Positions 53,206-64,000 are shown, counted from the first letter of the stretch. The stretch: 64,000 nucleotides of DNA from Arctopsyche grandis (GCF_051622035.1 NC_135365.1:11264001-11328000); one strand, 5' to 3'. Notes: generated by a model not told the origin, from the sequence alone. A program made the numbers and translations.

Positions 53206-54290
53206 AGCCCTTTGAGTTCTGACGTCTTTTCTGTTGAAAGACGTTGAAAATTTCGCCAACATTTCCAACTAGAATTATTTAGAAATCCGATAGAAAGTAG
53301 GTATTAAATTTATAGCTAATCCAAACAAACCCTAGATAACTAACGCCGAGGATTTTGAGCTTTGTAAAGGTGTGTTTAGACTCTCTAATATATCTTGCAA
53401 CAATATAAAATAAACAAAAAAGTCTATGTATTTTTCGAAAATTAGTTCCATCTTCTTCGTTGTTTTTAAAATGTAATGCTCACAATTTAAATGCCAAGCC
53501 ACAATCTAAAATAATCAGCAGTTAGAGATTGCCATCGAGAAATTCTGCTATGGCTATAAATTCAAAAATTCCGATGTAAACCAGTCTTAATTAACGTTGA
53601 TAATTGAATAAGACGGATTACACGACCCATGTTTAATGAATTTTTACTTTATCTATGTACGTAGTAACAATAGATGAAGTTTTGTGATCATGCGAAAATT
53701 CGAACTCGAGATTTTGACTGATTCGAACTCAGAATCGATCATTAATCACGTTTTCATGATCTAGAAAAAATGTGTGTGTCTGTGTATTTTGGGGATTTTT
53801 CGATGCTACCTGGAAAGGCTTCGCGGGTAGTATTCTTTTTACAAGCCTCTTCTTACTTTCACTTACGATTTGTAGTCGGAAGAAATTTGGGTTCCTTTCC
53901 ACACTCTTTCGATCGTTTTAAAACTTTGCCATTTTGCTCGGATATTTTTGGTCATCAATATATGTGGAAATCAAGTCCGCCATTACCATGTGAACAATAA
54001 TCGTAATAGACACGTTTTTTACTTTGTACATGCTCAAAATACAAGGCCTATCGGCGTTTTTCAGGCCACTTGTTGGCTAAACGCCGATCGGCATTTTTCA
54101 GCATTCAAAGGGTTAAATAAAAATTCATATGCATATACATATGTATATGATGGAAACTCACGAGGAAAAACGATTAATCATTGTCATTTGTTTTTTCGTA
54201 TAAAATTAATTTTATAGAATCTCCAATTTGCTGATATTATAAAATGCTATCCATTCTGTAAAATGTATGTATGTGTTTCTCGAAATATAA
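53206..54290. other. Intergenic with diffuse repeats
   Basis: Bases 53650-53720 carry the GTAGTAACAATAGATGAAGT / GCGAAAATTCGAACTCG repeat also seen near 30900 and 31430. No gene. Confidence 0.4.
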
Positions 54291-54304
54291 ATAAATATCA
54301 CTGA

Positions 54305-54425
54305 ATTTGTCCATAGATGTTTCTATGATACTGTATAAACATAATTGTTTATCGATTTTTGTAATTGCCCAGGAAAACGCAATGTGGTTTACCTGTTAGG
54401 CCTTCCTGGTACATACATATGTATG
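54305..54425 (+). mobile_element. 3' end of a tRNA-SINE with hairpin
   Basis: CATAGATGTTTC, then CCCAGGAAAACGCAATGTGG ... TAGGCCTTCCTGGTAC at 54369-54412. The hairpin is partly decayed on its left arm. Confidence 0.5.
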
Positions 54426-54529
54426 TGTATAAAATAAAAAATAAAAATATGGACTTTGGCGGAGTGCGTCGATATTATTGGAATCTCTTATATGTATGTA
54501 TGATATAAAAAATATATGGTATAAAAATT

Positions 54530-54640
54530 CAAAGTTCTCGAAACTGTCAATATAAATATAAAAGCATATTGGATTCCTTGAAAAAACAATGTGGTTTCCC
54601 TGCACGTGATTGAAATTCGATCAAAATCCATTAAAACATT
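54530..54640 (-). promoter_or_regulatory. Minus-strand copy of the family upstream block
   Basis: On the minus strand: GGATTTTGATCGAATTTCAA, TCACGTGCAGGGAAACCACA, TTTTTTCAAGGAATCCAATA and GACAGTTTCGAGAACTTTGA. It lies 1.4-1.6 kb upstream of the orphan promoter at 53.0 kb in the matching orientation. Confidence 0.5.
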
Positions 54641-55280
54641 TATTTTCATATAATTATTGTACATTATTCAAATAGCGTGTGAGTAACAATTTGAGAGTCT
54701 AATAATAAAATTTAAAGGTAATTTACTCATTATCTTATTTACTTATCAGTAACGTTGATTACATATTTCAAAATCTAATTATATTAAAAAAAACTAAGTC
54801 TTAAATGATGAATACAATGTACATTGAAAACAGTTTCATATTATGTAATTCTGTTGACGATGAAAAGCATTTACAATTGACGGTGTAAAAAACAATGATT
54901 ATAACGAAAAACACTTTTAATTTAGTGTACTCAATAGAAGAAAGAAAATTAGCCCACTAAAGGTTAACAATAAAGAAAGTGAAAAAATCATTGTTTGCTT
55001 TTTAGTATGAAGAATTTGAAAGTTCTTATGATAGAGTTTATTATTTATGATTAAATTTCGATTAGACTGACTTATCTCATATGTCAAAGAATGTGTATAG
55101 ATCTTCGTCATCACAAATATTATTGAATTATTGTACGTTTTTTTCGTTAAACATTTCGTTGCTGAACATGTGAATGTCATATTATGTCGCGTTTTCATTT
55201 TATTGAGGACATTGTATCGTTCGACGTTGTATATTATGTCCAGGGATGTTTCGTCGTGGATCCATAATAAGAATTAGGGC
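54641..55280. other. Intergenic, nothing recognised
   Basis: AT-rich, no supported feature. Confidence 0.35.
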
Positions 55281-55286
55281 GAAAAC

Positions 55287-55865
55287 GGATGCGGTGCATC
55301 CGCTCTAAAATCGTCAGACAAATTAACGGACGGCTGCTTTAAATGCAATTCTCGTCTTCTCGAATGATAGATTGCACATCAGATGACGGGTAACCTTTCG
55401 ATGTTCACAGATGCAAATTATTAAAATTGAGTTGGATCTTTCAGGCGAGTTTAATAACGCAAGATTCGATAAGTTCCGAATCTTGCCTTATTAAACTCGC
55501 CAGAAAGATCCAACTCAATTTTAAAAATTGCATCTGTGCACATCGAAAGGTTAGGTTCGGTGATTACTGGTCACAAATTACTCGTCACAAAGTCACTAAA
55601 ATCTCTATAACGGAACATCTGGCAGCCGAAAAGTCCATCATACTAACGATAACTATCATAGTAACGAGAACTTGATTGCCAAATATTGTGTATTCGCGAT
55701 TTTTATGGCAAAAATTGTCTTTGTGACCACCCCAATGTGACGAATAGTCCAATTACCGAAAGGTTACTCGTCATCTGATGTGCAATCTATCATTCGAGAA
55801 AACGAGAATTACGTTTAAAGCTGCCATTCTGTTAATCTGCCGATTTTAGAGCGGATGCACCAAAC
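55287..55865. mobile_element. Long foldback element with a second palindrome nested in it
   Basis: The outer arms, 55292-55401 (GGTGCATCCGCTCTAAAATC ... CATCAGATGACGGGTAACCT) and 55752-55862 (GGTTACTCGTCATCTGATGT ... GATTTTAGAGCGGATGCACC), pair at high identity. Nested at the inner edge of the left arm is a near-perfect palindrome, 55392-55551 (AACCTTTCGATGTTCACAGA ... TCTGTGCACATCGAAAGGTT), with arms of about 77 bases and a loop of about 7 (ATAAGTT). No ORF of its own. Frames such as 55427-55675 follow from the symmetry. Richer in G+C than its surroundings. Confidence 0.75.
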
Positions 55866-56220
55866 CCGACGAAAACACAGCGATTAACGTGGCCCATGGT
55901 TTTTTTTAGATAGTTTTAAACGCGCGAAAAAAATGTGGCATGCCTTGCACAGATTCGTGGCACACCCAGCACGCACCGTTCCAAAATTACCCTCTGGAGC
56001 GTTTTCGGTACAATTGTATCCTTGTAAATTTATCTTTGCTTGACAGTAATCGATAACGGTGTATCCCATATTTGAAGAAATATAGGAGAGCTTGTCAACG
56101 TTCCACGTGCCACGTTCCTTGCTGTGTGTTTTCGCCCTTACGCGGGTCAACGCTGTGGAAAATCGTGTTCAGTCACACGTCGTAATATCGTCGATAAAAA
56201 TCCGAGTGACTGGAATGGCT
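55866..56220. other. Unassigned, weak minus-strand frame
   Basis: A minus-strand frame, 56150-55884, of 88 codons has several cysteines (GCATNLCKACHIFF) that could be zinc-finger debris of a transposase. No start, leader or partner exon supports a gene. Confidence 0.2.
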
Positions 56221-56224
56221 CACA

Positions 56225-56435
56225 AACGAAGGATACTTATCAAATTAATCAGGATCAGGATCTGACTCGGAATAGGAATTTAATTTGGAACCGAAACCGG
56301 AATGAAAATCGGAATAGAAATCAGAACTGGGAATAGGAACTGAAATAAGAATCTAGAATCAGATCTAAAATCTGAATCGGGAATTGGAACTGAAATTGGA
56401 ATCAGGAATCAGAATCGAAATTGGAATTTATATTT
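56225..56435 (+). repeat. Degenerate GGAATNGGAAT-type short tandem repeat
   Basis: Runs of six-base units such as GGAATC, GGAATA, GAAATC and GGAACT over about 200 bases. Confidence 0.6.
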
Positions 56436-57232
56436 TATATACTAGAATCATGACAAAAAAATATACCTTCGTGAGATAAAATCAGTGTATTTACATATTA
56501 CAGCGCGGTCTACACAAATATATACATACATACATAGACATTCATTTTCAAAAAATAAAATTGTTGAAAAAGTCGAAATGAAATATTTTAATAAAATTTT
56601 TAGTATTCATAATAAAAAAAAATCACACAAATAATTTATTTCCGACAATTTACAACATTCTGTTTATAAACCCAAAACTATTATGTTATCACAAATTTAT
56701 CTTTTAATTTTTAAAATCTTATATATTCAGATTATTATTATAAGATTATAGTAGTAACACTTTGAAAAATAAGACGATATTTAATCGGTATTTCGTATAT
56801 GCTTGGATAAAATAAAAAAATGGCTTACGAAGGCTTAGAACCCTTTTTTTCGATGATTTAAAAATGGCGATAATTTTATTTCGAAAATTGAGTCATATGA
56901 AGTCTTGATTTTTATAGAGAACAAACCCCTCAAAGGGAAAATTTGATATACTGCAAATCAAAGTAAAATAAAAACGGTATATTTTATATTTTTAATTTGT
57001 TAAATGAAATATAATTTCAATAATGACTTTACTAAGAAAGAATTCCAAATATCAAAATACAATAAATTTATATTGAATACAAATGTCATGGTAATTCATC
57101 AGCATCCTACGGCCAAAATCTCTCTCCACATGGCCGCTTTGACAACTTGTTTATGCATTTTGTCCGGTCCATGAATTATTCGTTTTACTGACTATTCTTA
57201 TTTATCAATTGATTTAATTGATTTAATATAAA
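56436..57232. other. Upstream flank of pes
   Basis: AT-rich. From about 57100 more CpGs (CTACGGCCAAAATC, ATGGCCGCTTTGAC), consistent with a TATA-less housekeeping promoter close to the ATG. Confidence 0.4.
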
Positions 57233-59803
57233 ATGGTGGCTAAAAGGAAGAAGAAGGTGAGTTGTTTTAATAGTATATTGTCATATTTCTGTAATTTGGT
57301 CATCCGAAAGTTTTTAAGGTTATGTGTCAAACACGTGTGGAACCATGCATTGCTGTGAAATTACAATTACAATTATTTGATACTTTAATTTGTAATGTAT
57401 TTTAATCCGTTAGTATACATCCGGGGAGGGAGCGCAGTTTATGTCAAGAAAAGCAGCCCTCAAACGTCTACAACTTTCCATTAAAGACTTCCGTCGATTA
57501 TGTATACTAAAAGGTATATACCCCAGGGAACCGAGGAACCGAAAGAGGGCGCAAAAAGGAGCCGGTGGTATCAAGACCCTGTATCACACCAAGGATATCC
57601 AATTCCTCATGCACGAGCCCATCATATGGAAGCTACGTGATGTCAAGGTTTGTTCATATTTTGGTTGACGCATCTTCCTACTACGCATTTAGTTTCGATT
57701 CTCACCTTATTGATGCAATTCAGGTTACTCCTTCATATTGATGTCGGGACTGAAATACCTTTTTAATTAGATTATATAATTGAGCTTTTGGTCCGCAGGT
57801 ATATTTCAGGAAAATACAAAGAGCCAGGGGTATCAGAGATAAGAGAGCTGTCAAGAACTATCTGAAAAATTATCCCGCCATTAAGATTGATCACATTGTG
57901 AAAGAAAGATATCCCACATTCATCGACGCCCTTAGAGATTTAGATGACTGCTTAACATTGTGTTTCCTGTTCAGCACATTCCCTTCGATCAAACACGTGC
58001 CACGTGAGCATTCAACAATGTGTAGACGATTGACGGTGGAATTTATGCATGCAGTCATGCAAGCGAAAGCTATACGAAAAGTATTCGTATCCATTAAAGG
58101 CTACTACTACCAGGCTGAAATTAAAGGTCAAATCATCAACTGGATCGTACCTCACCATTTCGCATTCCAAGTAATTGTTGTTTATAATTTGACAATGTAA
58201 TATTATAACCGATGATTTCCTAATTTGAATTTTATCTTTTAATCTTCAGCCTCATACAAAAGAAGAAGTAGATTTCAAACTGATGGCCACCTTTATTGAA
58301 TTTTACACTGTCATGTTGGGATTCGTAAACTTCAGGCTGTATCATTCTTTGAATCTGCAATATCCTCCCGCGTTGAACGAAAGTGTTACAGATTCCGATA
58401 AGACTTTGATGGATGAGGGCATTTACGTTTCGGAAAGAGTGGCCGCAATGAATATTCCTTTGATGAGCGTCGATAGTGCCGCAACAGAAGAAGAGATGTC
58501 GATAGATCATTTTCCGACAGACGACGATCCGCAAAAATTAGAAGAGGCGAAAAAGGAAGCGGATAAAGTTAAACATTTAAAAACGATGTTCAACGGTTTG
58601 AAATTCTTCATAAATAGAGAAGTGCCTAGAGAATCTATGGTTTTCTTGATAAAATCATTCGGTGGCGAAGTTTCTTGGGACAAATTGTTGTTCGTCGGAG
58701 CGACGTATGATGAAAATGACGAAACAATTACTCATCATATTGTCGACAGACCGAGCATGGATAAGCAATATATCTCTAGATATTACATACAGCCTCAGTG
58801 GATATTTGATAGCGTCAATATGAGGACACTTTTACCGATAAATAAATATTTGATGGGAGCTACTCTGCCACCTCATTTGTCTCCGTTTATAGATAAAGAA
58901 AAAGATCAAATATATATTCCACCTGAAGCTAGGGCAATCAATGCAGGAGTTGTGGAGGAAACAGGTAAATAAAATTGGATTGTTTTGTTATATACACCTG
59001 CATATTGGTTCCCATAAAATGCACTGAATAGTGGCGCAGTTTCGAGAAGTCCTTATTTTCAAATGTGTTCAAAAAGAACTTACGCAATAGAATTCCTCAA
59101 AACACGGTGAGCACCCTCGGATAAAATACAAATACCCCTTGGCCTTTTTTTGTGGAATTCTATTGCTTTACTTTTTGAGCATCTTTGAAAGTTTAAACAT
59201 CTCGAGTGCATTTTTCCAGTCACCCTGCATATTATTTTAAATATTTTACAGATAAAAAGGATGATGAATCTGAAGAAGATGTAGAACTGGCTACTGATGA
59301 AGAAGATAATGACTTGAATGAGACGAGAGAGCTGGACGAAGCTGAAATATTGGAGAAGGCTTATAATGAGGAAATTGAAGGTGATTCTGATTCCATCGGC
59401 GAATCTGATGTAGACTCGGATGAAGGCGATGTGAAACAAAAGAAAGAAAAGGTTTGTTATATAATATTTAAAAAAGAACACGTATATAAATACTCTGAAT
59501 CAAATATTTACTCTTGAATTGTTTTTGCAGAAAAAGGGAATGGCGGTAGTACAAGGACAGTTGGAAAAAGAGATCCCATATGAAAAGGCTAAGCAGGAAA
59601 AGCACGAATTTCAACTGAGAGAAAAAATGATAAAGAAAAAACACAAGCGTTTATACAAGAGTATGATGGAAGGTCGTAAAAAACGAATGAAAGAAATTTG
59701 GTTACTAAGGAAGAAACGTCGCCTTCATGACGAAAAAGAAAAAGAAGAAAAGAAAGAAATCAAAAGTAAGCTAAAGGGGAAGAAATCCGTACCAGTCGCT
59801 TGA
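57233..59803 (+). CDS. pes: Pescadillo homologue, ribosome biogenesis factor, 605 aa
   Basis: Coding exons by splice sites and frame: 57233-57256, 57414-57647, 57799-58170, 58250-58964, 59252-59451 and 59531-59803, total 1818 bases. Residues 1-280 form the conserved Pescadillo N-terminal domain ([87 protein letters not shown]). Residues about 320-410 are the BRCT domain, including the [10 protein letters not shown] motif with its key Trp. The C-terminal quarter is acidic then Lys-rich, as in the family, whose members are near 590-630 residues. In the PeBoW complex (Pes, Bop1, WDR12) it is needed for large-subunit rRNA processing in the nucleolus. AATAAA lies at about 59858. No defects seen. 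Confidence 0.97.
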
Positions 59804-60544
59804 GTGTTATTTAAATTAAAAACATATTATTGTCAACACTGTATTTTTTTGTATATAAATAAAGAAAATATAGTGAACAAGTTTGTTTTTTTTTTTATCG
59901 CACAACCAATTACATATGTAAGTGAAAACTGCAGATAAATTCCAGTTTTTTAATCGAAATATTTACAATGAAAGTGTGATGTTTTACACAAAATCATAAA
60001 TAACAATATCAATAATAAATTATAAAACCAATTTGTCTAAAATATTTGAGCATTATAAATTTTACATGGTGTTCAGATCACTCAGCGGCCAAAACTGAAA
60101 TATTACTGGATTGAATCATTTGGACCAAAAATGAAACTAATTTGTTTTCTAAACTATCCATGAAATAAAACATATTTTCATAATGTATGAGAAAGGCAAA
60201 TACGTGACACTTTATAGCAAATTTACGTTTAAAAAATTATTACAATTACGTTCAAAAATAGTCTTCACAATTGTCATGTGTTGATAATTTATATCCATTA
60301 TCATATTGTATATTCATAAGTGTTTAAAATTAGTCCCAGGGTTTTACGAAGTAATTACAAAATGGAATACATTTTAGCTATAATATATACATATATTATA
60401 TTGCAGAGAATAAAGATCTACCACAACACAAGCATTGGCTAATATAAATGTCACCAAAATCGGTGGTACAAATTGTTCTAATCGATGATAAATATAATTG
60501 TAATACAGAAAATTGATAATGCAGTTATTTAGTTTAAATCAATA
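59804..60544. other. Intergenic between convergent pes and pelo
   Basis: 3' flanks of both genes. AT-rich, with no other feature. Confidence 0.5.
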
Positions 60545-62101
60545 TCAGTCGGAATCGTCCTGGTCTTCTTGATCGCTGTCTTCCAACTCTGGCATAGGAA
60601 ACCTTAATATTGCCGCGACTCCGGTCAATTGATCCAGTTCTGAAATTTTGAGAAGCATATATAGATTCGTATATTTGATATTTTACAGTCCAAGTACTTA
60701 CACCAGTTCGTTCATGAACATACTAGTTTGGTCATAGACGAATTATTGGTTTTAGTTCAAAAACTATTGTTACGTACACCGCCGAGTAAGTGCAATCGGA
60801 TTAGGCCGAGTAGCATCCCAGAGACTGTGTGACCGTTATAATTGGTTTCAAGGATTATCTCTAGACTAAGTGCATGTAGGCTAAACAATGGCCACCGAAT
60901 TGGCCGCTATTGGTCCCTTCTCAGAAGTGACCAATACCGTGGGAATACATATCCGGGTACATGCCTAAACAATAGGGAAGTAACCGGACGTCGAAGATAA
61001 GGCGGTACATAGGCGATATCAAGATATTCTGGACGGAGCACTGCCAGTGCATGTATCTCCTTAATCACCAATAAATGCTGTGAAACGACTTTGGCCTTTT
61101 GCTTGGATCCTCCACCCACCCCTACGCAACAATATTATACATATTAAATATCAAGAAGATAAACTGACCAGCTGTCAAAATCTTTAATATGTCAAAACAG
61201 CAAGTATTTAAAAGATGAATCACATTACAATGTCGCCATAATTACCGTTTTTGCTAATATCAAAAATATTGCAACCCAGGGTAAACATATATACATAAAG
61301 AATACTTAAACTTATGCCTAATATGTAGTTTGTGTAATCTACATATGTATATAGTTGGTTTGTCAATTTATTCTTTAATGTATGTAACATTTAAACTAGC
61401 CAGATTGGTTCGTATATGAACAAACTAGTATTTTATTTTTATTTTATTTTATTTTATTAATTGAAAAATCAACAGACAGGATGTACAGAGATAGGTATAA
61501 AAAACACAAAAAGTAAATAAATAATATATGTAACACCCGAGTCCAATAATAGATTTTTACAAAAATGAAAAAGATAAATATAAGGAAAACAAATTAAAAA
61601 GTAAAGAATAAAGGCATGAACAAATTAAAAAGTAAAGAATAAAGGCTAGTATGTTCATGAACGAATGAAATGTACACTTGGACTGTAATATATGTGTAAA
61701 TGTTGATTTAGAATTGAAAAGACGTACGTTCTCCTGATATGTGCATACTGGAAAAAATTTTCACTTCTCCGCCATATTCTTTTACAGAATCCACTAAAGA
61801 GACATATTCTTTTCTAAGGGCGACATCTTGACATCTATAAAATTCGATATAAAATATATAAACTCAATAAATAAATCGATATAGTATGTTTTATAATATA
61901 ATAAGTACCTGAATAATTTATCAGATATCAAAAGTGTTTCTATTGCTTGTGCTTCCTTGGCACTCTCGACATGTTTTTTTCCATAAAATGCTTTAGAAGG
62001 TTCGGTTTGCAGAATGGTATAGAACGCTTCTATAGCTCGAACCTCTCCTGCAGCTTTTGTATCTGAAATTCTAGCTACTACGGCAGGATCCTGTAGTACT
62101 T
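60545..62101 (-). CDS. pelo: Pelota homologue, mRNA surveillance and ribosome rescue factor, last three exons
   Basis: Minus-strand exons: 62101-61909 (VLQDPAVVARISDTKAAGEV, TILQTEPSKAFYGKKHVESA, IETLLISDKLF), 61834-61728 (CQDVALRKEYVSLVDSVKEY, GGEVKIFSSMHISGE) and 60639-60545 (LDQLTGVAAILRFPMPELED, then an Asp/Glu-rich tail, stop at 60547-60545). Phases fit at each junction (AG|A and C|AA). This is the C-terminal eRF1-like domain 3 of Pelota. Earlier exons, with domains 1 and 2, lie beyond the right edge. Pelota with Hbs1 frees stalled ribosomes in no-go and non-stop decay. The last intron (60640-61727) is swollen by nested transposons. Confidence 0.95.
60768..61131. mobile_element. Solo LTR nested in the TIR element
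   Basis: TGTTACGTACACCGCC...CACCCACCCCTACGCAACA, same family as 11960-12269. The flanks are CTAT and ATAT, a 4-base duplication with one mismatch. Much richer in G+C than the host sequence. Confidence 0.7.
61432..61560 (-). mobile_element. 5'-truncated LINE tail
   Basis: On the minus strand: CTGTACATCCTGTCTGTTGA, then TTTTTCAATTAATAAAATAA with repeated TAAAA at the end, the typical 3' end of a non-LTR retrotransposon, within the TIR element. Confidence 0.5.
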
Positions 62102-62109
62102 CTAAAATT

Positions 62110-62620
62110 CAAACATAAAAATCAATTAAACAAATGATAAAAATTCGTATGTGACCAACTCAAGACTTTATCTTTGTATTTGAGGAATATAAAAAGGATA
62201 ATAAACCAAATTCGATAATTAAACATACATACACGTTCACATATACCGGCTATAAGAGTATTTTCGATACAAATTGAGCACAAATGCAGGGAAACTTACA
62301 CTAGACAACAGTTCTACTTCCGGTTGTCAGATTTTATGCAAATTTTTTTATTAATTAAAATCACTATATAAATATTATACAAATTAAAATCAAGATAAAA
62401 ACGTAAAAGAGGTATGTAAAAATAATTTAAAAGGTCAAAATAAAATAATGAAAGTGTTTTAAAAAAATTACTATTTTCGGTTTACGAATTCCGATCAAAA
62501 CCTTATCAACTCTAAGCAGTACATAAAGAATACAAATGTAAATTATCAGCTTGATACGTTCAGAGGTGTGAAAAAAATCGTCTGGTCACAACATTTTTGA
62601 CTTATCTAATGGTCCGTACG
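62110..62620. other. pelo intron with interspersed repeats
   Basis: Bases 62160-62215 recall the 21.4 kb tandem repeat (TTTGAGGAATATAAAAAGGA). Bases 62465-62600 are the reverse complement of 33240-33370. No pelo exon was found between 62102 and the right edge. Confidence 0.45.
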
Positions 62621-62627
62621 CACCAAA

Positions 62628-63071
62628 CCAACGACGATTTTGGGCCAACTTTTAAAACCAGTAGCGTACAAAATATCGAAATAAAAAAATTGAAATTAAA
62701 TATCAAAATTAAGCTAACGAGCGAGATTGAGCTAAAATTAGATCATCGTTGATGTTTTGAATTACAACAATGTTTTGAATTACGACAAAACGCATTACAA
62801 CCAGAGAAATATTATAATTACGTGCGAAAAAAACCTTGTTATTGTTTCTTATAAGTCGTCACGATACACTACTGTGTTTCCCCCCTTCGGAAATATTTAA
62901 CCAACGAAGATTTTGGGCCAACTTTTAAAACCAGTAGCGTACAAAATATCGAAATAAAAATGAAATAAAAAAATTGAAATTAAATATCAAAATTAAGCTA
63001 ACGAGCGAGATTGAGCTAATATTAGATCATCGTTGATGTTTTGAATTACAACAATGTTTTGAATTACGACG
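62628..63071 (+). repeat. Direct repeat, about 165 bases at a 273-base offset
   Basis: CCAACGACGATTTTGGGCCA (62628) and CCAACGAAGATTTTGGGCCA (62901) start two nearly identical segments. They share CCAGTAGCGTACAAAATATC, GCTAACGAGCGAGATTGAGC and ATCATCGTTGATGTTTTGAA. The second has a small insert (AAATGAAATAAAA). Confidence 0.75.
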
Positions 63072-63072
63072 A

Positions 63073-64000
63073 TATTTTTTTTATTTTTTATTTATTTATT
63101 TAACATATTAGCCACAGTGACATTACAGAGATCTCCAACGCGTCGCTGTGGCCGGTCATTCAGTAATAATAACATGATAACAGTAATAATAACTTATAAT
63201 AATAACAATATTAACACAACATCATTAAAATCATAAAAAAAAGAAAAAACATAGATAAAGTAATAACAATCATTAATATTTATAATAGGCAAAATCAACC
63301 ACTGGCATTCCTCAACAACCACTCAACCAGATTAGTATATTTTATATTGAAGAGGTCAATTTCACCAGAAATCCTGTTAAGCAGATATATCGCTCTAGAT
63401 ATAGGAGCCGTTGACAACATATTTGTGCGAGCCACAGGAGGAACAAACAAATCACGATTTCTCAAGTCCCTGAATTTACAAGGTGCATTAAACCTAAATT
63501 CCTTTAGAACCTGACGATTGTGTATTATCCCATTCAACAGCTTAAAAAAGTGTCTTCCCAGTAACATATTCCGACGAGACTCCAATGAGTTGAAACCTAA
63601 CGCCCCTAATAGGAATGCACTAGGATATAGCCAAGGATAATAACCACACTGTTTCAAATAAAGATATCTGAGAAACCGTTTTTGGATTCTCTCAATCTTC
63701 AATGAATGAGTTATATGGGTAGGATTCCATATAATAGAAGAAAATTCTAGAATACTACGTACTAAAGATTCATAAAGAATTTTAAGCACCAACGTACTCT
63801 GGAAAGGTTTGCTAACTCTTAGTAAGAATCCCAGCATTTTTGTTGCACGCAAACAAATATTGTCTATGTGTCGTTTAAATTGAAAATTATTCGAGAACAA
63901 GACCCCCAAATCACAATATTCATCTACAAACTTTAATTCAACACCACTTAGGCGATATGGATAAATCAAGCGATTTGAAGATCTTGTCACATTGAGAACA
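63073..64000 (-). mobile_element. 3' part of a jockey-like LINE, reverse-transcriptase C-terminus, minus strand
   Basis: The minus-strand frame 63990-63295 (231 codons, open beyond the right edge) reads GVELKFVDEYCDLGVLFSNN, then KRHIDNICLRATKMLGFLLR, ILEFSSIIWNPTHITHSLKI and ERIQKRFLRYL. This is the thumb and C-terminal region found in jockey-clade insect retrotransposons. The 3' UTR ends GAGATCTCTGTAATGTCACTGTGG and a TAAA-rich tail at 63110-63073, similar in layout to the 32.7 kb LINE end. The visible part is uninterrupted, so this copy may be young. It lies in the pelo intron in the same orientation. Confidence 0.85.

Larger units (their letters stand above)
60688..61694. mobile_element. 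CAGTCC-ended TIR transposon in the last pelo intron
   Basis: Left end CAGTCCAAGTACTTACACCA...GTTCGTTCATGAACATACTA and right end TAGTATGTTCATGAACGAAT...GTACACTTGGACTG at 61694 form an inverted repeat of about 45 bases with TA on both sides. A further internal inverted pair is at 61395-61430. Ends of the same family occur at 13870 and, degraded, at 24022, 26163 and 42965. The interior is occupied by the LTR and LINE tail listed separately. A duplicated 30-mer (AAATTAAAAAGTAAAGAATA) lies at 61590-61645. Confidence 0.65.

Noticed and set aside
58232-58534. Minus-strand frame over a pes exon
   Set aside because: Antisense of conserved Pescadillo coding sequence.
60907-61119. Minus-strand frame of 70 codons
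   Set aside because: Lies within the solo LTR at 60768-61131.

Overview
The window is AT-rich nuclear DNA from an insect, probably a holometabolous one. The signs are spliced genes with short introns, CATACATATGTATG-type microsatellites, Helitrons, hAT and CAGTCC-ended TIR elements, tRNA-derived SINEs, jockey-like LINEs and solo LTRs, and two conserved housekeeping genes: pescadillo (pes) and pelota (pelo). The order cannot be fixed from sequence alone. Most of the window is intergenic or transposon-derived.

Layout. 0-18 kb: the signal-peptide exon of a gene running off the left edge on the minus strand, then a gene-poor stretch of SINEs, Helitrons, TIR elements, foldbacks and a solo LTR, with one small unrecognised ORF near 11.4 kb. 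18-46 kb: the main biological feature, a dispersed cluster of small secreted cysteine-rich proteins built from a short module (C-P-x-G-x-x-x-D-x-x-G-x-C). Six are on the plus strand as intronless genes carrying the module or a derivative (18.2, 20.4, 22.4, 24.7, 36.2, 39.4 kb), and a seventh plus-strand gene at 30.4 kb shares the signal peptide but has a different cysteine pattern. Two more members are spliced (43.2 kb minus, 45.1 kb plus). Dead copies lie at 28.2-29.3, 34.4 and 53.0 kb. Five genes share a promoter block (GCCCTAT, TATA box, common 5' UTR) and an MSSK signal peptide. A more distant upstream block is shared by several of them. A 2.25 kb tandem duplication made the 22.4 and 24.7 kb genes.

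40.5-42.8 kb: a Helitron-like element filled with GC-rich arrays in which the mini-hairpin heptamer GCGAAGC recurs roughly thirty times, followed directly by a second Helitron. 47-51.7 kb: two intronless secreted-protein genes on the minus strand. One is a large Gly/Tyr/Ala/Ser/Pro-rich structural protein with a short motif resembling the vitelline-membrane (VM) domain. The other is an unrecognised acidic protein. 55.3-55.9 kb: a long nested palindrome. 57.2-62.1 kb: pes (complete, six coding exons, plus) and pelo (last three exons, minus), convergent. The last pelo intron is packed with nested transposons. The right edge holds the 3' part of a LINE reverse-transcriptase ORF on the minus strand.

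The cysteine-repeat genes look like one recently expanding, co-regulated family. Their function cannot be told from sequence; extracellular matrix, immune-effector or glue roles would all fit.
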